DNA from: an uncultured Rhodanobacteraceae bacterium
GTDB lineage: Bacteria; Pseudomonadota; Gammaproteobacteria; Xanthomonadales; SZUA-5
Assembly (NCBI GenBank): GCA_937928755.1
Contig: CALEZI010000002.1
Coordinates: forward strand, 35,877 to 99,876
Direction of reading: 5' to 3'
Length of the DNA stretch: 64,000 bases
A program made the position numbers and the translations under genes. The notes under the pieces were generated by a model, which made no database searches, was not told where the DNA came from, and saw nothing but the letters and a program-made list of their open reading frames with translations. This document shows positions 34,541 through 42,731 of this stretch, piece after piece (positions within the stretch are counted from its first letter, which is position 1; the number at the start of each line of letters is the position of its first letter).

Positions 34541-34830
34541 CTTGCCCCTGCCGGAGCCGAGCGGAGCTTGCTCCGCTGCCCTTCGCCCTGGTAGAGCGGA
34601 GCTTGCTCCGCTGCCCTTGCCCTTGCCCTTGCCCTTGCCCTTGCCCTTGCCCTTGCCCTTGCCCTTGTAGAGCGTAGCTTGCTCCGCTGCCCTTCGCCCT
34701 GGTAGAGCGGAGCTTGCTCCGCCGCCCTTCGCCCTGGTAGAGCGGAGCTTGCTCCGCTGCCCTTGCCCTGGTAGAGCGGAGCTTGCTCCGCTGCCCTTCT
34801 GCATCCCCGAGCCGAGCAAGCTCGGCTCTA
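34541..34830. repeat. Palindromic repeat array, family C, with (CCCTTG)9
   Basis: Six or more copies of the palindrome AGCGGAGCTTGCTCCGCT are spaced by CTGCCCTTCGCCCTGGTAG-like linkers. A perfect CCCTTG hexamer repeated nine times sits at 34614-34667. The last unit (34810-34829) is AGCCGAGCAAGCTCGGCT, where both arms changed together and pairing is kept. It fills the gap between gspG and bioA. Confidence 0.85.
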
Positions 34831-34893
34831 CAAGAACCACGCGCCCGCGATTTGCTGGCTATGCTGCTGGCTCGCCAAACGCCCGATCACCCC

Positions 34894-36249
34894 ATGCGCG
34901 CCAATGCCACCCTCGCCGCCCGCGACCTCGCCGTGCTCTGGCATCCGTGCACGCAGATGTCCGACCACGAATGGCTGCCGATGGTTCCGATCCAGCGTGG
35001 ACAAGGTTGCTGGCTCGAAGATGCCGACGGCAAGCGATACTTCGACGCGATCTCGTCGTGGTGGGTGAATCTGTTCGGGCATGCGCATCCGCACATCAGC
35101 GAGGCCGTTGCCGAGCAGGCGCGCACGCTGGAGCACGTGATCCTCGCCGGTTTCACCCACGAACCGGCGATTTTGCTGGCCGAGCGCCTGCTCGCTGCAG
35201 CCGGCAGTCCGTTCGCCAAGGTGCTCTACGCCGATTCCGGCTCTTCGGCGATCGAGGTCGCGCTGAAGTTGTCGTTCCACTACTGGCGCAACTGCGGCGA
35301 GACCGGCCGACGGCGTTTCGTGGTGCTCGACGGCGCCTATCACGGAGAGACGCTGGGTGCGCTGTCGATGACCCAGGTGCCGTTGTACCGGGAAGTCTAC
35401 GGACCGCTGCTGCTGCAACCGCTGGTGGCGCCGGCGCCGGCTCCGACTGCGGCCGCGGAAGCCGACGCAGTTGTCGCGGCCGACGCCGCCGCCGATGCAC
35501 TCGATCTGCTGCTCGGCACCCATGCTGGCGAGATCTGCGCGTTCCTGGTCGAACCACTGGTGCAGTGCGCCGCCGGCATGCGCATGCACCATCCGCGGTA
35601 CCTCAGCCGCGTGCGCGAGATCTGCGATCGCCACCGGGTGCACTTCATCGCCGACGAGATTGCGGTCGGCTTCGGTCGCACCGGCAGTCTGTTCGCGCAC
35701 CAGCAAGCCGCCGTGAAGCCGGACTTCCTGTGCCTGGGCAAGGGTTTGACCGGTGGCTACCTGCCGCTGTCGGCAGTGCTGACCTCAGACGTCGTCTACC
35801 AGGCGTTCTACGACGACTACGCCAGTCTGCGCGCGTTCCTGCACTCGCACAGCTACACCGGAAACGCGCTCGCCTGCGCCGCGGCGAATGCCACGCTTGA
35901 CCTGCTCGACGATCCCGCCCTGTGGCCGCGCATCGAAACTCTGGGTGCCGCGCTGGCAAACGCGCTCGCACCGCTGACGGATCATCCGCATGTCCGCGGT
36001 TTGCGCCGCCGCGGATTGATCTGTGCGCTCGATCTGGTCGACGCCGCCGCAGACGGCGCGCCCTACCCGTGGCAGCAACGCCGCGGATTGCGCGTTTACC
36101 AGCACGCGCTGACGCGGGGCGCACTGCTGCGTCCACTCGGCAACACGGTCTACTTCATGCCGCCCTACGTTGCGACTGCGGATGAACTGCGCTGGCTGGC
36201 CGGGGTTGCGATCGAAGGCATCGAGGCGGCGACGTCCACCGCTTTGTAG
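34894..36249 (+). CDS. bioA: Adenosylmethionine-8-amino-7-oxononanoate aminotransferase
   Basis: The protein is 451 residues from the ATG at 34894; an ATG at 34861 is also possible. This fold-type I PLP enzyme uses SAM to convert KAPA to DAPA in biotin synthesis. It shows the BioA opening (LWHPCTQMSDHE), SSWWVNLFGHAHPHI, the active-site region SGSSAIEVALKLS (here DSGSSAIEVALK) and the PLP lysine in CLGKGLTGGYLP. Biotin genes bioB, C, D and F are not nearby, so it is a detached biotin gene. It is transcribed away from gspG across the repeat array. Confidence 0.93.
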   Translation: MRANATLAARDLAVLWHPCTQMSDHEWLPMVPIQRGQGCWLEDADGKRYFDAISSWWVNLFGHAHPHISEAVAEQARTLEHVILAGFTHEPAILLAERLLAAAGSPFAKVLYADSGSSAIEVALKLSFHYWRNCGETGRRRFVVLDGAYHGETLGALSMTQVPLYREVYGPLLLQPLVAPAPAPTAAAEADAVVAADAAADALDLLLGTHAGEICAFLVEPLVQCAAGMRMHHPRYLSRVREICDRHRVHFIADEIAVGFGRTGSLFAHQQAAVKPDFLCLGKGLTGGYLPLSAVLTSDVVYQAFYDDYASLRAFLHSHSYTGNALACAAANATLDLLDDPALWPRIETLGAALANALAPLTDHPHVRGLRRRGLICALDLVDAAADGAPYPWQQRRGLRVYQHALTRGALLRPLGNTVYFMPPYVATADELRWLAGVAIEGIEAATSTAL

Positions 36250-36389
36250 CAATCATCCGGCGCGCGGCGGCTGGCCCGTAGCGGAGGCTGCTGGCGGAGA
36301 CCGGATGATGGCGCATCGCGAATGCCCGAGTGATCTCTCGCCTCGCCCGACTACGTACTGGTCTGGCTAGACAAACCCGGAGCACCTCG

Positions 36390-37823
36390 ATGACCCTGCA
36401 AATCGCACATTCCGCGGCCGCCCGCGCGTTGGCCTGCATCCTTGCCGCATGCGCGACGAGCGCCGGCGCCGTGAACCCGCCGCTCGACGGTCTGCCCGAT
36501 CCCGGCTTCGGCACGGCCGGTCGGGCGATCATCGACATCAGCACCCAGCTGGCTGCTGGCGAACGGGCTGTCGCCATTGCCCGGGCACCGTCGGGAACTC
36601 TGTACGTGGGCGGTGGCGGCCTGAACACCGGGCGCTTCGTGATCGCGCGGTTGGATGCCAATGGCGCGCGGGTGATGAGTTTCGGCACCAACGGTCTGGC
36701 GCGCGACAAACCAGCCAATGACGCCACCCTGGATTTCACGATGGGCGACCTCAAGACCGCCGCCGACGGCAAGCCGCTGGCAGCCGGCTCGGCGACCGGC
36801 CCGAACGATTCCGATGTCGTCTTGTGCCGTTACAACGTTGCCGGCAATTTCGACATCAGCTTCGGTGGCGACGGCTGCGTACGCCACGAACTCGATCTGA
36901 TCCCCAATGGCAGCGAATCGGCGAACGCGCTTGCGGTGCTGCCGGACGGGAAGTTCCTGCTCGCCGGCAGCATCGAAACCACGAACTTCACGTTTCCCGA
37001 CAGCTCCGCGCTGCTGCTGCGGCTGAACGCCGACGGCAGCATTGACCCGAGTTTCGGAATCAACGGCATGCGCACACTGAACGTCGCCAACAGCAGCAGC
37101 GCCGCGCACTCGATCGCGCTCGGCAGCGATGGCTCGATCTACGTAGGCGGCACCTTCAAGCCGGCCGACGAGCCGTTCGACTTCGATCGCTTCGTCGCCA
37201 AATACACTGCCAACGGTGCGCTGGTCGGCAGTTTCGGGACGAATGGCGTGACCCGGATCAGCTTCGACGATTTCGACAACAACGAGGACACCCTGGACTC
37301 CGCCGGCTCGCTGCTGATCGATGACCAGGACCGCCTGTACGACTGCGGCGCCAGTCGCAGTTTCAACCCCGGCACGCTGATCGTGCTGTCGGCGGCGCGA
37401 TTGACGCCACAGGGACAGCTCGACGCGAGTTTTGGCAGCGGCGGCCGCGTCTATCGCACTTTCAACGATCTCAATGCGGTCAGCTTCGTCAACGGATGCA
37501 CGCTGCAGGGCAACCGGCTGGTCGCTGCGTTGCACACCGGCACCACCAATCCGAACTCGGATTTCCGGCTGGCCCTGATGCGCCTTGCCGAGGATGGCAG
37601 TTCGGATCCGACCTTCGGCGCCGGCGGCTCGATCGAGTACCCGATCGACCTGGGTGGCGGCGGTGTTGGCCATGAATTCGGCGAGGCCGTGATCAACCAG
37701 GGCGACCACCTGCTGGTGCTCGGATCGGCTTCGCCCATTCCTGCCGTGGGCGGCCCGTACAGCTTTGTCGTCGTGCGCGCACTTCGCGACGAGGTTTTCC
37801 GCGGCGATTTCGAGCAAGATTAG
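36390..37823 (+). CDS. Secreted delta-60 repeat protein with GFE-like tail
   Basis: The 477-residue protein has a signal peptide (1-27, ending near AGAV). About seven delta-60 repeats of 55-60 residues follow, each with a D-x-x-FG-x-x-G motif (DPGFGTAG, DISFGGDG, DPSFGING, DASFGSGG, DPTFGAGG). The repeats are predicted to form a beta-propeller-like fold. The last residues are VFRGDFEQD, resembling the tails of the pectate lyase and S8 protease here. No catalytic residues. Probably extracellular, with unknown binding partner. Confidence 0.8.
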   Translation: MTLQIAHSAAARALACILAACATSAGAVNPPLDGLPDPGFGTAGRAIIDISTQLAAGERAVAIARAPSGTLYVGGGGLNTGRFVIARLDANGARVMSFGTNGLARDKPANDATLDFTMGDLKTAADGKPLAAGSATGPNDSDVVLCRYNVAGNFDISFGGDGCVRHELDLIPNGSESANALAVLPDGKFLLAGSIETTNFTFPDSSALLLRLNADGSIDPSFGINGMRTLNVANSSSAAHSIALGSDGSIYVGGTFKPADEPFDFDRFVAKYTANGALVGSFGTNGVTRISFDDFDNNEDTLDSAGSLLIDDQDRLYDCGASRSFNPGTLIVLSAARLTPQGQLDASFGSGGRVYRTFNDLNAVSFVNGCTLQGNRLVAALHTGTTNPNSDFRLALMRLAEDGSSDPTFGAGGSIEYPIDLGGGGVGHEFGEAVINQGDHLLVLGSASPIPAVGGPYSFVVVRALRDEVFRGDFEQD

Positions 37824-37923
37824 CCCGAGCAGGGCGCGCTGGGTGTCGCAATCGGCATCGATCGCGACAGTTGACGCTACCGGCCAGACGATGCGCTTCG
37901 CTCACGGTATCCACGCGTTCTAG

Positions 37924-38142
37924 CCTCAGTTGGACGGTGCAGAGTGTGCGGTTATGGGGGTGCAGGGCAAGGCGCAACGAGGAGGAATAGCCAGCTATTC
38001 CGACGAGTTGCAACGCAACCATGCGCCGCCAGAACCGTGCAATCTGCCCCGTAGCGGACTCACCCGATGGGTGAGTCGGTCCGGCCGCCCAAAAGGCAAT
38101 AGAATCATGAGGCTGCGGGCCTCGAAAAGCGGTCAACTGAGG
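37924..38142. repeat. Possible MITE-like element (219 bp)
   Basis: Terminal 9-bp inverted repeats CCTCAGTTG/CAACTGAGG bound the stretch. Its centre contains the palindrome GGAATAGC-CA-GCTATTCC (37984-38001) inside a wider imperfect inverted repeat (GGCGCAACGAG and GAGTTGCAACGC). The whole gap 37824-38265 otherwise has no gene. Confidence 0.4.
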
Positions 38143-38196
38143 TTTCCAGGTTAAATCGCGTGCCGCCAACACGGCGAACGATTGCCACCCAAACCC

Positions 38197-38240
38197 GCAA
38201 AAACAAAAACCCACCGCTGCGACGGCAGCGGTGGGTTTCG
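38197..38240 (-). terminator. Rho-independent terminator of the cold-shock gene
   Basis: Read on the minus strand, an 11-bp stem (CCCACCGCTGC and its complement) is followed by TTTTTGTTTTTG. It lies 26 bp past the stop of the cold-shock gene. Confidence 0.88.
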
Positions 38241-38265
38241 TGATGGTGCTACGAAGGCAGCGCGA

Positions 38266-38475
38266 TCAGATCGCCTGCACTTCCTCGGCCTGGAAGCCCT
38301 TCTGGCCCTTCACGACCTTGAAGCTCACCTTCTGGCCTTCCTTCAAGGTCTTGAACCCATTGCCCTGAATGGCGCGGAAGTGCACGAACACGTCCTCACC
38401 GCCTTCACGGCTGATGAACCCGAAGCCCTTGGCGTCGTTGAACCACTTGACGGTGCCGACCTGACGATCCGACAT
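38266..38475 (-). CDS. Cold-shock protein (CspA family)
   Basis: This 69-residue single cold-shock domain has both RNA-binding motifs intact: RNP1 KGFGFI and RNP2 VFVHF. It binds single-stranded RNA and DNA as an RNA chaperone. The sequence is a standard gammaproteobacterial CspA-type (GTVKWFNDAKGFGFI). The gene is monocistronic, with a strong terminator and a long upstream region up to 38699 consistent with a structured 5' UTR. Confidence 0.95.
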   Translation of the reverse strand: MSDRQVGTVKWFNDAKGFGFISREGGEDVFVHFRAIQGNGFKTLKEGQKVSFKVVKGQKGFQAEEVQAI

Positions 38476-38699
38476 CTTTGCTATCTCCGAACTTCTAAAC
38501 TGAACTATGGCCTACCCGACACGGGTACACCGGACTACTGGTGTGCAGGGTTACAGCGGCGTTTAACGTTGGTGCGGATCGAAAGGATCAGCGCCGCATC
38601 AAGCAACCGAGGCGACGCCCTGGCATACACAGCACGGCCATTGTAACGGAATAGCTCGCGCTGTCGATAGTTTCAGCGTGGGTAAAGGTGAGCCGGATT

Positions 38700-40301
38700 T
38701 CACCCCAACTCGACCCGATTGCGCCCCGCCGCCTTGGCCCGATACATGGCACGATCAGCTTTGGCGAGCGCCACCTGAGGCTCGATTGGGTCGAGCGCCG
38801 CGATACCGATGCTGACGGTCAGCCGATGCTGCATGTCGTGCACATGCACCGGGGTTCGGGAAGTGCGCTCGCGCAGGCGTTCGGCCAGCGCGTGCGCCAG
38901 CGCCTCGTCGCCATCGGGAACGATTGCCAGAAACTCCTCGCCGCCATAGCGACCGAACACCGCAGCTCCGGCCAGCGACTCGCGCAGACACTGCGCGAAA
39001 TGCACCAGGCAACGGTCGCCGAAGGCGTGGCCGTGGCGATCGTTGACTGACTTGAATTCATCGAGGTCGCCGAGCAGCAGCCAGCCGCCGCGCGCCTCGC
39101 CGAGTTCACGGTCGAGCATGCGCCGATTCGGCAAGCCGGTGAGTTCGTCGAGTTCTGCGAGCGCCCAGGCGCGATCGCGATCGCGTTGCAGCGACAGCGC
39201 GCGATCGCCGAGCGCAATCGCCCAACCGACGCCTTGCAGCATGCAGGCGATCAGCACCCAGCGGTGCGGATCCGGCGTCTGCGGAAACCCGATCAGGCTG
39301 CCAACGCTGAACCAGGCGCCGACCACGACCATCGGCAGCCAGCCAAGCAGGAACAGTCGCGCCGTGCGACCGCCCGACCACGCGGTACCGCCGAGCAGCC
39401 AGGCGCTGAGCGCGGCATTCGCGCCGAACGACAGATTGATGCCGTCGAACGCCATTTGCGCAATCTGGAAGTGCGACTGGATCGTCAGCACATCGATCAC
39501 GCCGAGGCCGATGCCGGCCACGGCAATCCACTGCATCGCCCGGCTGCCGCGCGGGTAGCGCAAGCCGATGCCGCTGGCGGCGCGCAGCAGAGTCACCGCT
39601 GCGAGTGCGCTGAAGGTCGACACCAGAACGCCGATCGCGGCTACGCGCTCGGGTGTCAGATCGATGGCCGCGGACGTGCGAAACACCAGCGGGTGACGCA
39701 GCGCGATCGCCACCAGCATCAGCAGCAGAAAGCCGACATAAGCGAGATAACCCGGCTCGCGCAGGAGCAGGCTGAAAGCCAGGCTCAGCGCCAGCAACAT
39801 CACCAGTGCGGCGGTCAGACCGACTTCATAGATCCAGATGCCGCGCTCGTGCGCGTAGTAGCGCTCGGCGCTCTCGACCCGCAGGCGCGGATGCACGCCG
39901 AGCACGGAGTCGACGACCACGTAGACGTCGCGCGCGTCCTGCTGCGGAAACTCCAGCGGCAGCACCGCTCCGCGAACGCCAACACTCGCCGGCGTTGGCG
40001 CCGCGCCCAGCGGCAGACCGCTGAGCAGGGCGCCATCCGCCGCGTACAGCCACAGACGCTGACCGCGATCGCGCTCGAGTACCAGCAACGGGTACTGACC
40101 ATGGTCGTCGCCGTTCGCACTCAGGTGATAGTAGCGACGAATTTCTCGGCCCGCGTGGGTGTCGACCGTCGACTGCGACTGCGTTGCCACTGCGGCCGGC
40201 AGCGTTTCCACGCGCTGCAACGACCACGCCCACAGCGGTCCGCTCGCCGCGCACAGGGCGAGCGACCACAACAGCAGGCAGGCCAGGCCGACACGTCGCA
40301 T
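38700..40301 (-). CDS. Membrane diguanylate cyclase (7TM-DISM-like sensor, GGDEF)
   Basis: The protein is 533 residues. A signal or anchor segment (1-25) is followed by a periplasmic beta-domain (about 30-150) and seven or so membrane helices (about 158-355), as in 7TMR-DISM receptors. The C-terminal GGDEF domain has DELTGLPNRRML and the active-site loop GGEEF (in GRYGGEEFLAI). The product-inhibition I-site (R-x-x-D five residues before GGEEF) is absent; the position reads AGAA, so feedback control may be lost. It makes cyclic di-GMP. The signal is unknown. Confidence 0.85.
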   Translation of the reverse strand: MRRVGLACLLLWSLALCAASGPLWAWSLQRVETLPAAVATQSQSTVDTHAGREIRRYYHLSANGDDHGQYPLLVLERDRGQRLWLYAADGALLSGLPLGAAPTPASVGVRGAVLPLEFPQQDARDVYVVVDSVLGVHPRLRVESAERYYAHERGIWIYEVGLTAALVMLLALSLAFSLLLREPGYLAYVGFLLLMLVAIALRHPLVFRTSAAIDLTPERVAAIGVLVSTFSALAAVTLLRAASGIGLRYPRGSRAMQWIAVAGIGLGVIDVLTIQSHFQIAQMAFDGINLSFGANAALSAWLLGGTAWSGGRTARLFLLGWLPMVVVGAWFSVGSLIGFPQTPDPHRWVLIACMLQGVGWAIALGDRALSLQRDRDRAWALAELDELTGLPNRRMLDRELGEARGGWLLLGDLDEFKSVNDRHGHAFGDRCLVHFAQCLRESLAGAAVFGRYGGEEFLAIVPDGDEALAHALAERLRERTSRTPVHVHDMQHRLTVSIGIAALDPIEPQVALAKADRAMYRAKAAGRNRVELG

Positions 40302-40422
40302 CGGAAAGTTCGGATCCGGATCAGGCGTCCGAGTCTATCTGCACTGCGCCCCGCTGCGGATGGCGCTATGTTTAGACTGGTCACTCGCGACATCGAACCC
40401 GCTTCCCTTCCGGCCCAACGCC

Positions 40423-42504
40423 ATGACCAGCTTTCACCGTTTTCGTGCCTGTCCCCTGTGCGAGGCCATCTGTGGCCTGGATTTCCGTTTCGATGAGGGC
40501 CAGCTCGCGGCCATCCGCGGCGACGTCGACGATCCGTTCAGCGCCGGACACGTGTGTCCCAAGGGCAACGCGATTCTCGACCTGGAAGCGGATCCCGACC
40601 GCCTGCGCCAGCCGCAGCGGCGCACGCCCAGCGGCTGGGAAACCATCGGCTGGGACGAAGCCTTCGCCTTCGCCGGCGAGCGCCTCGCGGCGATCCAGGC
40701 CGCCCATGGGAATCATTCGATTGCCGCCTATGCCGGCAACCCGAATGTGCATCACTTCGGCCACATTGCTTATTTGCCGTCGCTGCTGCGCATCCTGAAG
40801 ACCCACAATGTGTATTCGGCATCGTCGGTGGACCAATGGCCGCACCAACTGGTGGCGTGGGCGATGTACGGCCATCAGTTCCTGATCCCGATTCCGGACA
40901 TCGACCAGACCGATTTCATGCTGATGCTGGGCGCCAACCCGGTGGCCAGCAACGGCAGCCTGATGACGGCGCCGGGCGTACCGAAGCGGCTGAAGGCGCT
41001 GGCACGGCGCGGCACCCTGGTGGTCGTCGATCCACGCCGCACCGAGACTGCCGAGTTGGCGACACGACATCTGGCGATCCGTCCGGCCGGCGATGTCTGG
41101 CTGTTGCTGGCGCTGTTGCAGTGCATGTCGAGGATCGGTCCACCGCGATTGGCCGCCTACGACGGGCGCCTTGCCGGATTCGACGCAGCGCTGGCCGCCA
41201 TCAACGCGATCGATTGCGGCGCTGTGGTCGCGCGTACCGGAATCGCCGTGGCCGAGATCGAGAACATCGCCGACGGACTTTATCGGGCGCCGACAGCGGC
41301 GGTTTATGGGCGCATGGGCGTGTCGACCCAGGCCTTTGGCAGCCTGTGCCAGTGGCTGATCCAGTTGCTGAATATCTACAGCGGCAACCTCGACCGCGCC
41401 GGCGGCGTGTTGCCGAACGACCCGGTGTTGCCGATCACCGGCCCCGGAACCTCGAAAGGTCATCGTGATCTGTGGCGCAGCCGTGTGCGCGGGCTGCCCG
41501 AATTTGCCGGCGAATTGCCGGTCGCGGCGCTGGCCGAAGAGATCCTGACGCCGGGTGACGGTCAGGTGCGCGCACTGATCACCAGCGCCGGCAATCCGGT
41601 GCTGTCGACGCCGGACGGGCGCAATCTCGACCGCGCACTGGAATCGTTGGAGTTCATGGTCAGCATCGACATCTACATCAATGAGACCACCCGCCACGCC
41701 GATCTGATCCTGCCGCCGACCTCGTTCTTGAGCCAGCATCACTACGATTCGGTGTTCAACGCCTTCGCCGTGCGTCAGGTGGCGCGCTGGAACCAGCCGC
41801 TGGTCGAACAACCAGCCGCGGAACGCGCCGACTGGCAAATCGTCAACGGCCTCGGTGCGGCGCTCGCCGCGGCGAGCGGCAAGGAATGGCGCCACCTTCC
41901 GCCGCCGGCGATGATGATCGAAGCGGGTCTCAGGCGCGCGGGCAAGATCGATGTCGACGCGCTGCGCGCGGCCGAACACGGCCTCGACCTCGGTCCGCTG
42001 GCGCCAAGCCTGTTGCGCCGGCTGGAAACCGAATCCGGCAAGATCGAATGCGCGCCGGATTTTCTGATTGCCGACCTGCAACGCCTGATGGCCAGCGAGC
42101 GGCCGGCGATGTCGGAAACACTGCAACTGATCGGCCGTCGCGACCCGCGCGACAACAACTCGTGGATGCATAACGCCACGCGCCTGACCAAGGGCAAGGC
42201 ACGCCACCAACTGTGGCTGCATCCGGACGACATGGCCGTGCGCGGCCTCGAGGACGGCGCCCGCGTGCGCGTGCGTTCGCGCGTCGGCGCGGTGGAAATC
42301 GAAGTCACTGCCAATAACGCCTTGCGCCCCGGCGTTGCCTGCCTGCCGCACGGCTACGGCCACGACCGCGGCGACGTCGGCTGGACCCGCGCCGCCGCCC
42401 TGCCCGGCGTCAGCTACAACGACCTCAGCGACCCGCTCGATCTCGACGCACCGAGCGGCAACGCCGCATTGAACGGCACGCCGGTGTGGGTGGAGGCGGT
42501 TTGA
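40423..42504 (+). CDS. Molybdopterin-dependent oxidoreductase with N-terminal [4Fe-4S] site
   Basis: This 693-residue DMSO-reductase-family protein has cluster ligands C10-x2-C13-x3-C17-x27-C45 in CPLCEAICG and HVCPKG. The Lys after the fourth Cys is typical of NapA/FdhF-like members. Molybdopterin segments follow: GNPNVHHFG, GANPVASNGSLM, VVDPRRTETA, and C-terminal HPDDMAVRGLEDGARVRVRS and PHGYGHDRGD. No Tat signal, so it is cytoplasmic. No partner subunits are adjacent. The protein-derived Mo ligand is not a clear Cys or SeCys (local sequence SVDQWPHQL), as in uncharacterised BisC-like relatives. The substrate is unknown. Confidence 0.82.
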   Translation: MTSFHRFRACPLCEAICGLDFRFDEGQLAAIRGDVDDPFSAGHVCPKGNAILDLEADPDRLRQPQRRTPSGWETIGWDEAFAFAGERLAAIQAAHGNHSIAAYAGNPNVHHFGHIAYLPSLLRILKTHNVYSASSVDQWPHQLVAWAMYGHQFLIPIPDIDQTDFMLMLGANPVASNGSLMTAPGVPKRLKALARRGTLVVVDPRRTETAELATRHLAIRPAGDVWLLLALLQCMSRIGPPRLAAYDGRLAGFDAALAAINAIDCGAVVARTGIAVAEIENIADGLYRAPTAAVYGRMGVSTQAFGSLCQWLIQLLNIYSGNLDRAGGVLPNDPVLPITGPGTSKGHRDLWRSRVRGLPEFAGELPVAALAEEILTPGDGQVRALITSAGNPVLSTPDGRNLDRALESLEFMVSIDIYINETTRHADLILPPTSFLSQHHYDSVFNAFAVRQVARWNQPLVEQPAAERADWQIVNGLGAALAAASGKEWRHLPPPAMMIEAGLRRAGKIDVDALRAAEHGLDLGPLAPSLLRRLETESGKIECAPDFLIADLQRLMASERPAMSETLQLIGRRDPRDNNSWMHNATRLTKGKARHQLWLHPDDMAVRGLEDGARVRVRSRVGAVEIEVTANNALRPGVACLPHGYGHDRGDVGWTRAAALPGVSYNDLSDPLDLDAPSGNAALNGTPVWVEAV

Positions 42505-42545
42505 GCGCAACCCGAACTCGCGTCGATACCCACAGATTGAATGGA

Positions 42546-42668
42546 GTACGCAAAGGACGCAAAGGGGCGCAAAGGACGCAAAAACAGCGAGATGCAGTAT
42601 CAAACTCATTCATCAGGCTGTTGCCTTCCTTTGCGTCCTTTGCGTCCCTTTGCGTCCTTTGCGTCCCC
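42546..42668. repeat. Dispersed inverted repeat, family A, copy 3
   Basis: The left arm (GTACGCAAAGGACGCAAAG then GGGCGCAAAGGACGCAAAA, to 42583) faces a right arm of four TTTGCGTCC units (42628-42668), separated by about 45 bp. The core unit GGACGCAAAG is shared with copies 1 and 2; the outer TTGTCCG border is missing here. Confidence 0.8.
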
Positions 42669-42731
42669 AATTTAAGCCCACGCTTTACGAAGAGGCACCA
42701 AGACCCGGCGATTGGCCGGGGTTCGACCGCG

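Noticed and set aside
34541..34830. CRISPR-like or coding repeat array
   Set aside because: The linkers are repeats too and include a hexamer tract; the apparent open frames are low-complexity shadows.
38476..38699. Cold-shock thermosensor leader RNA
   Set aside because: A long leader is expected for csp genes, but I could not identify a specific conserved cold-box motif by eye.
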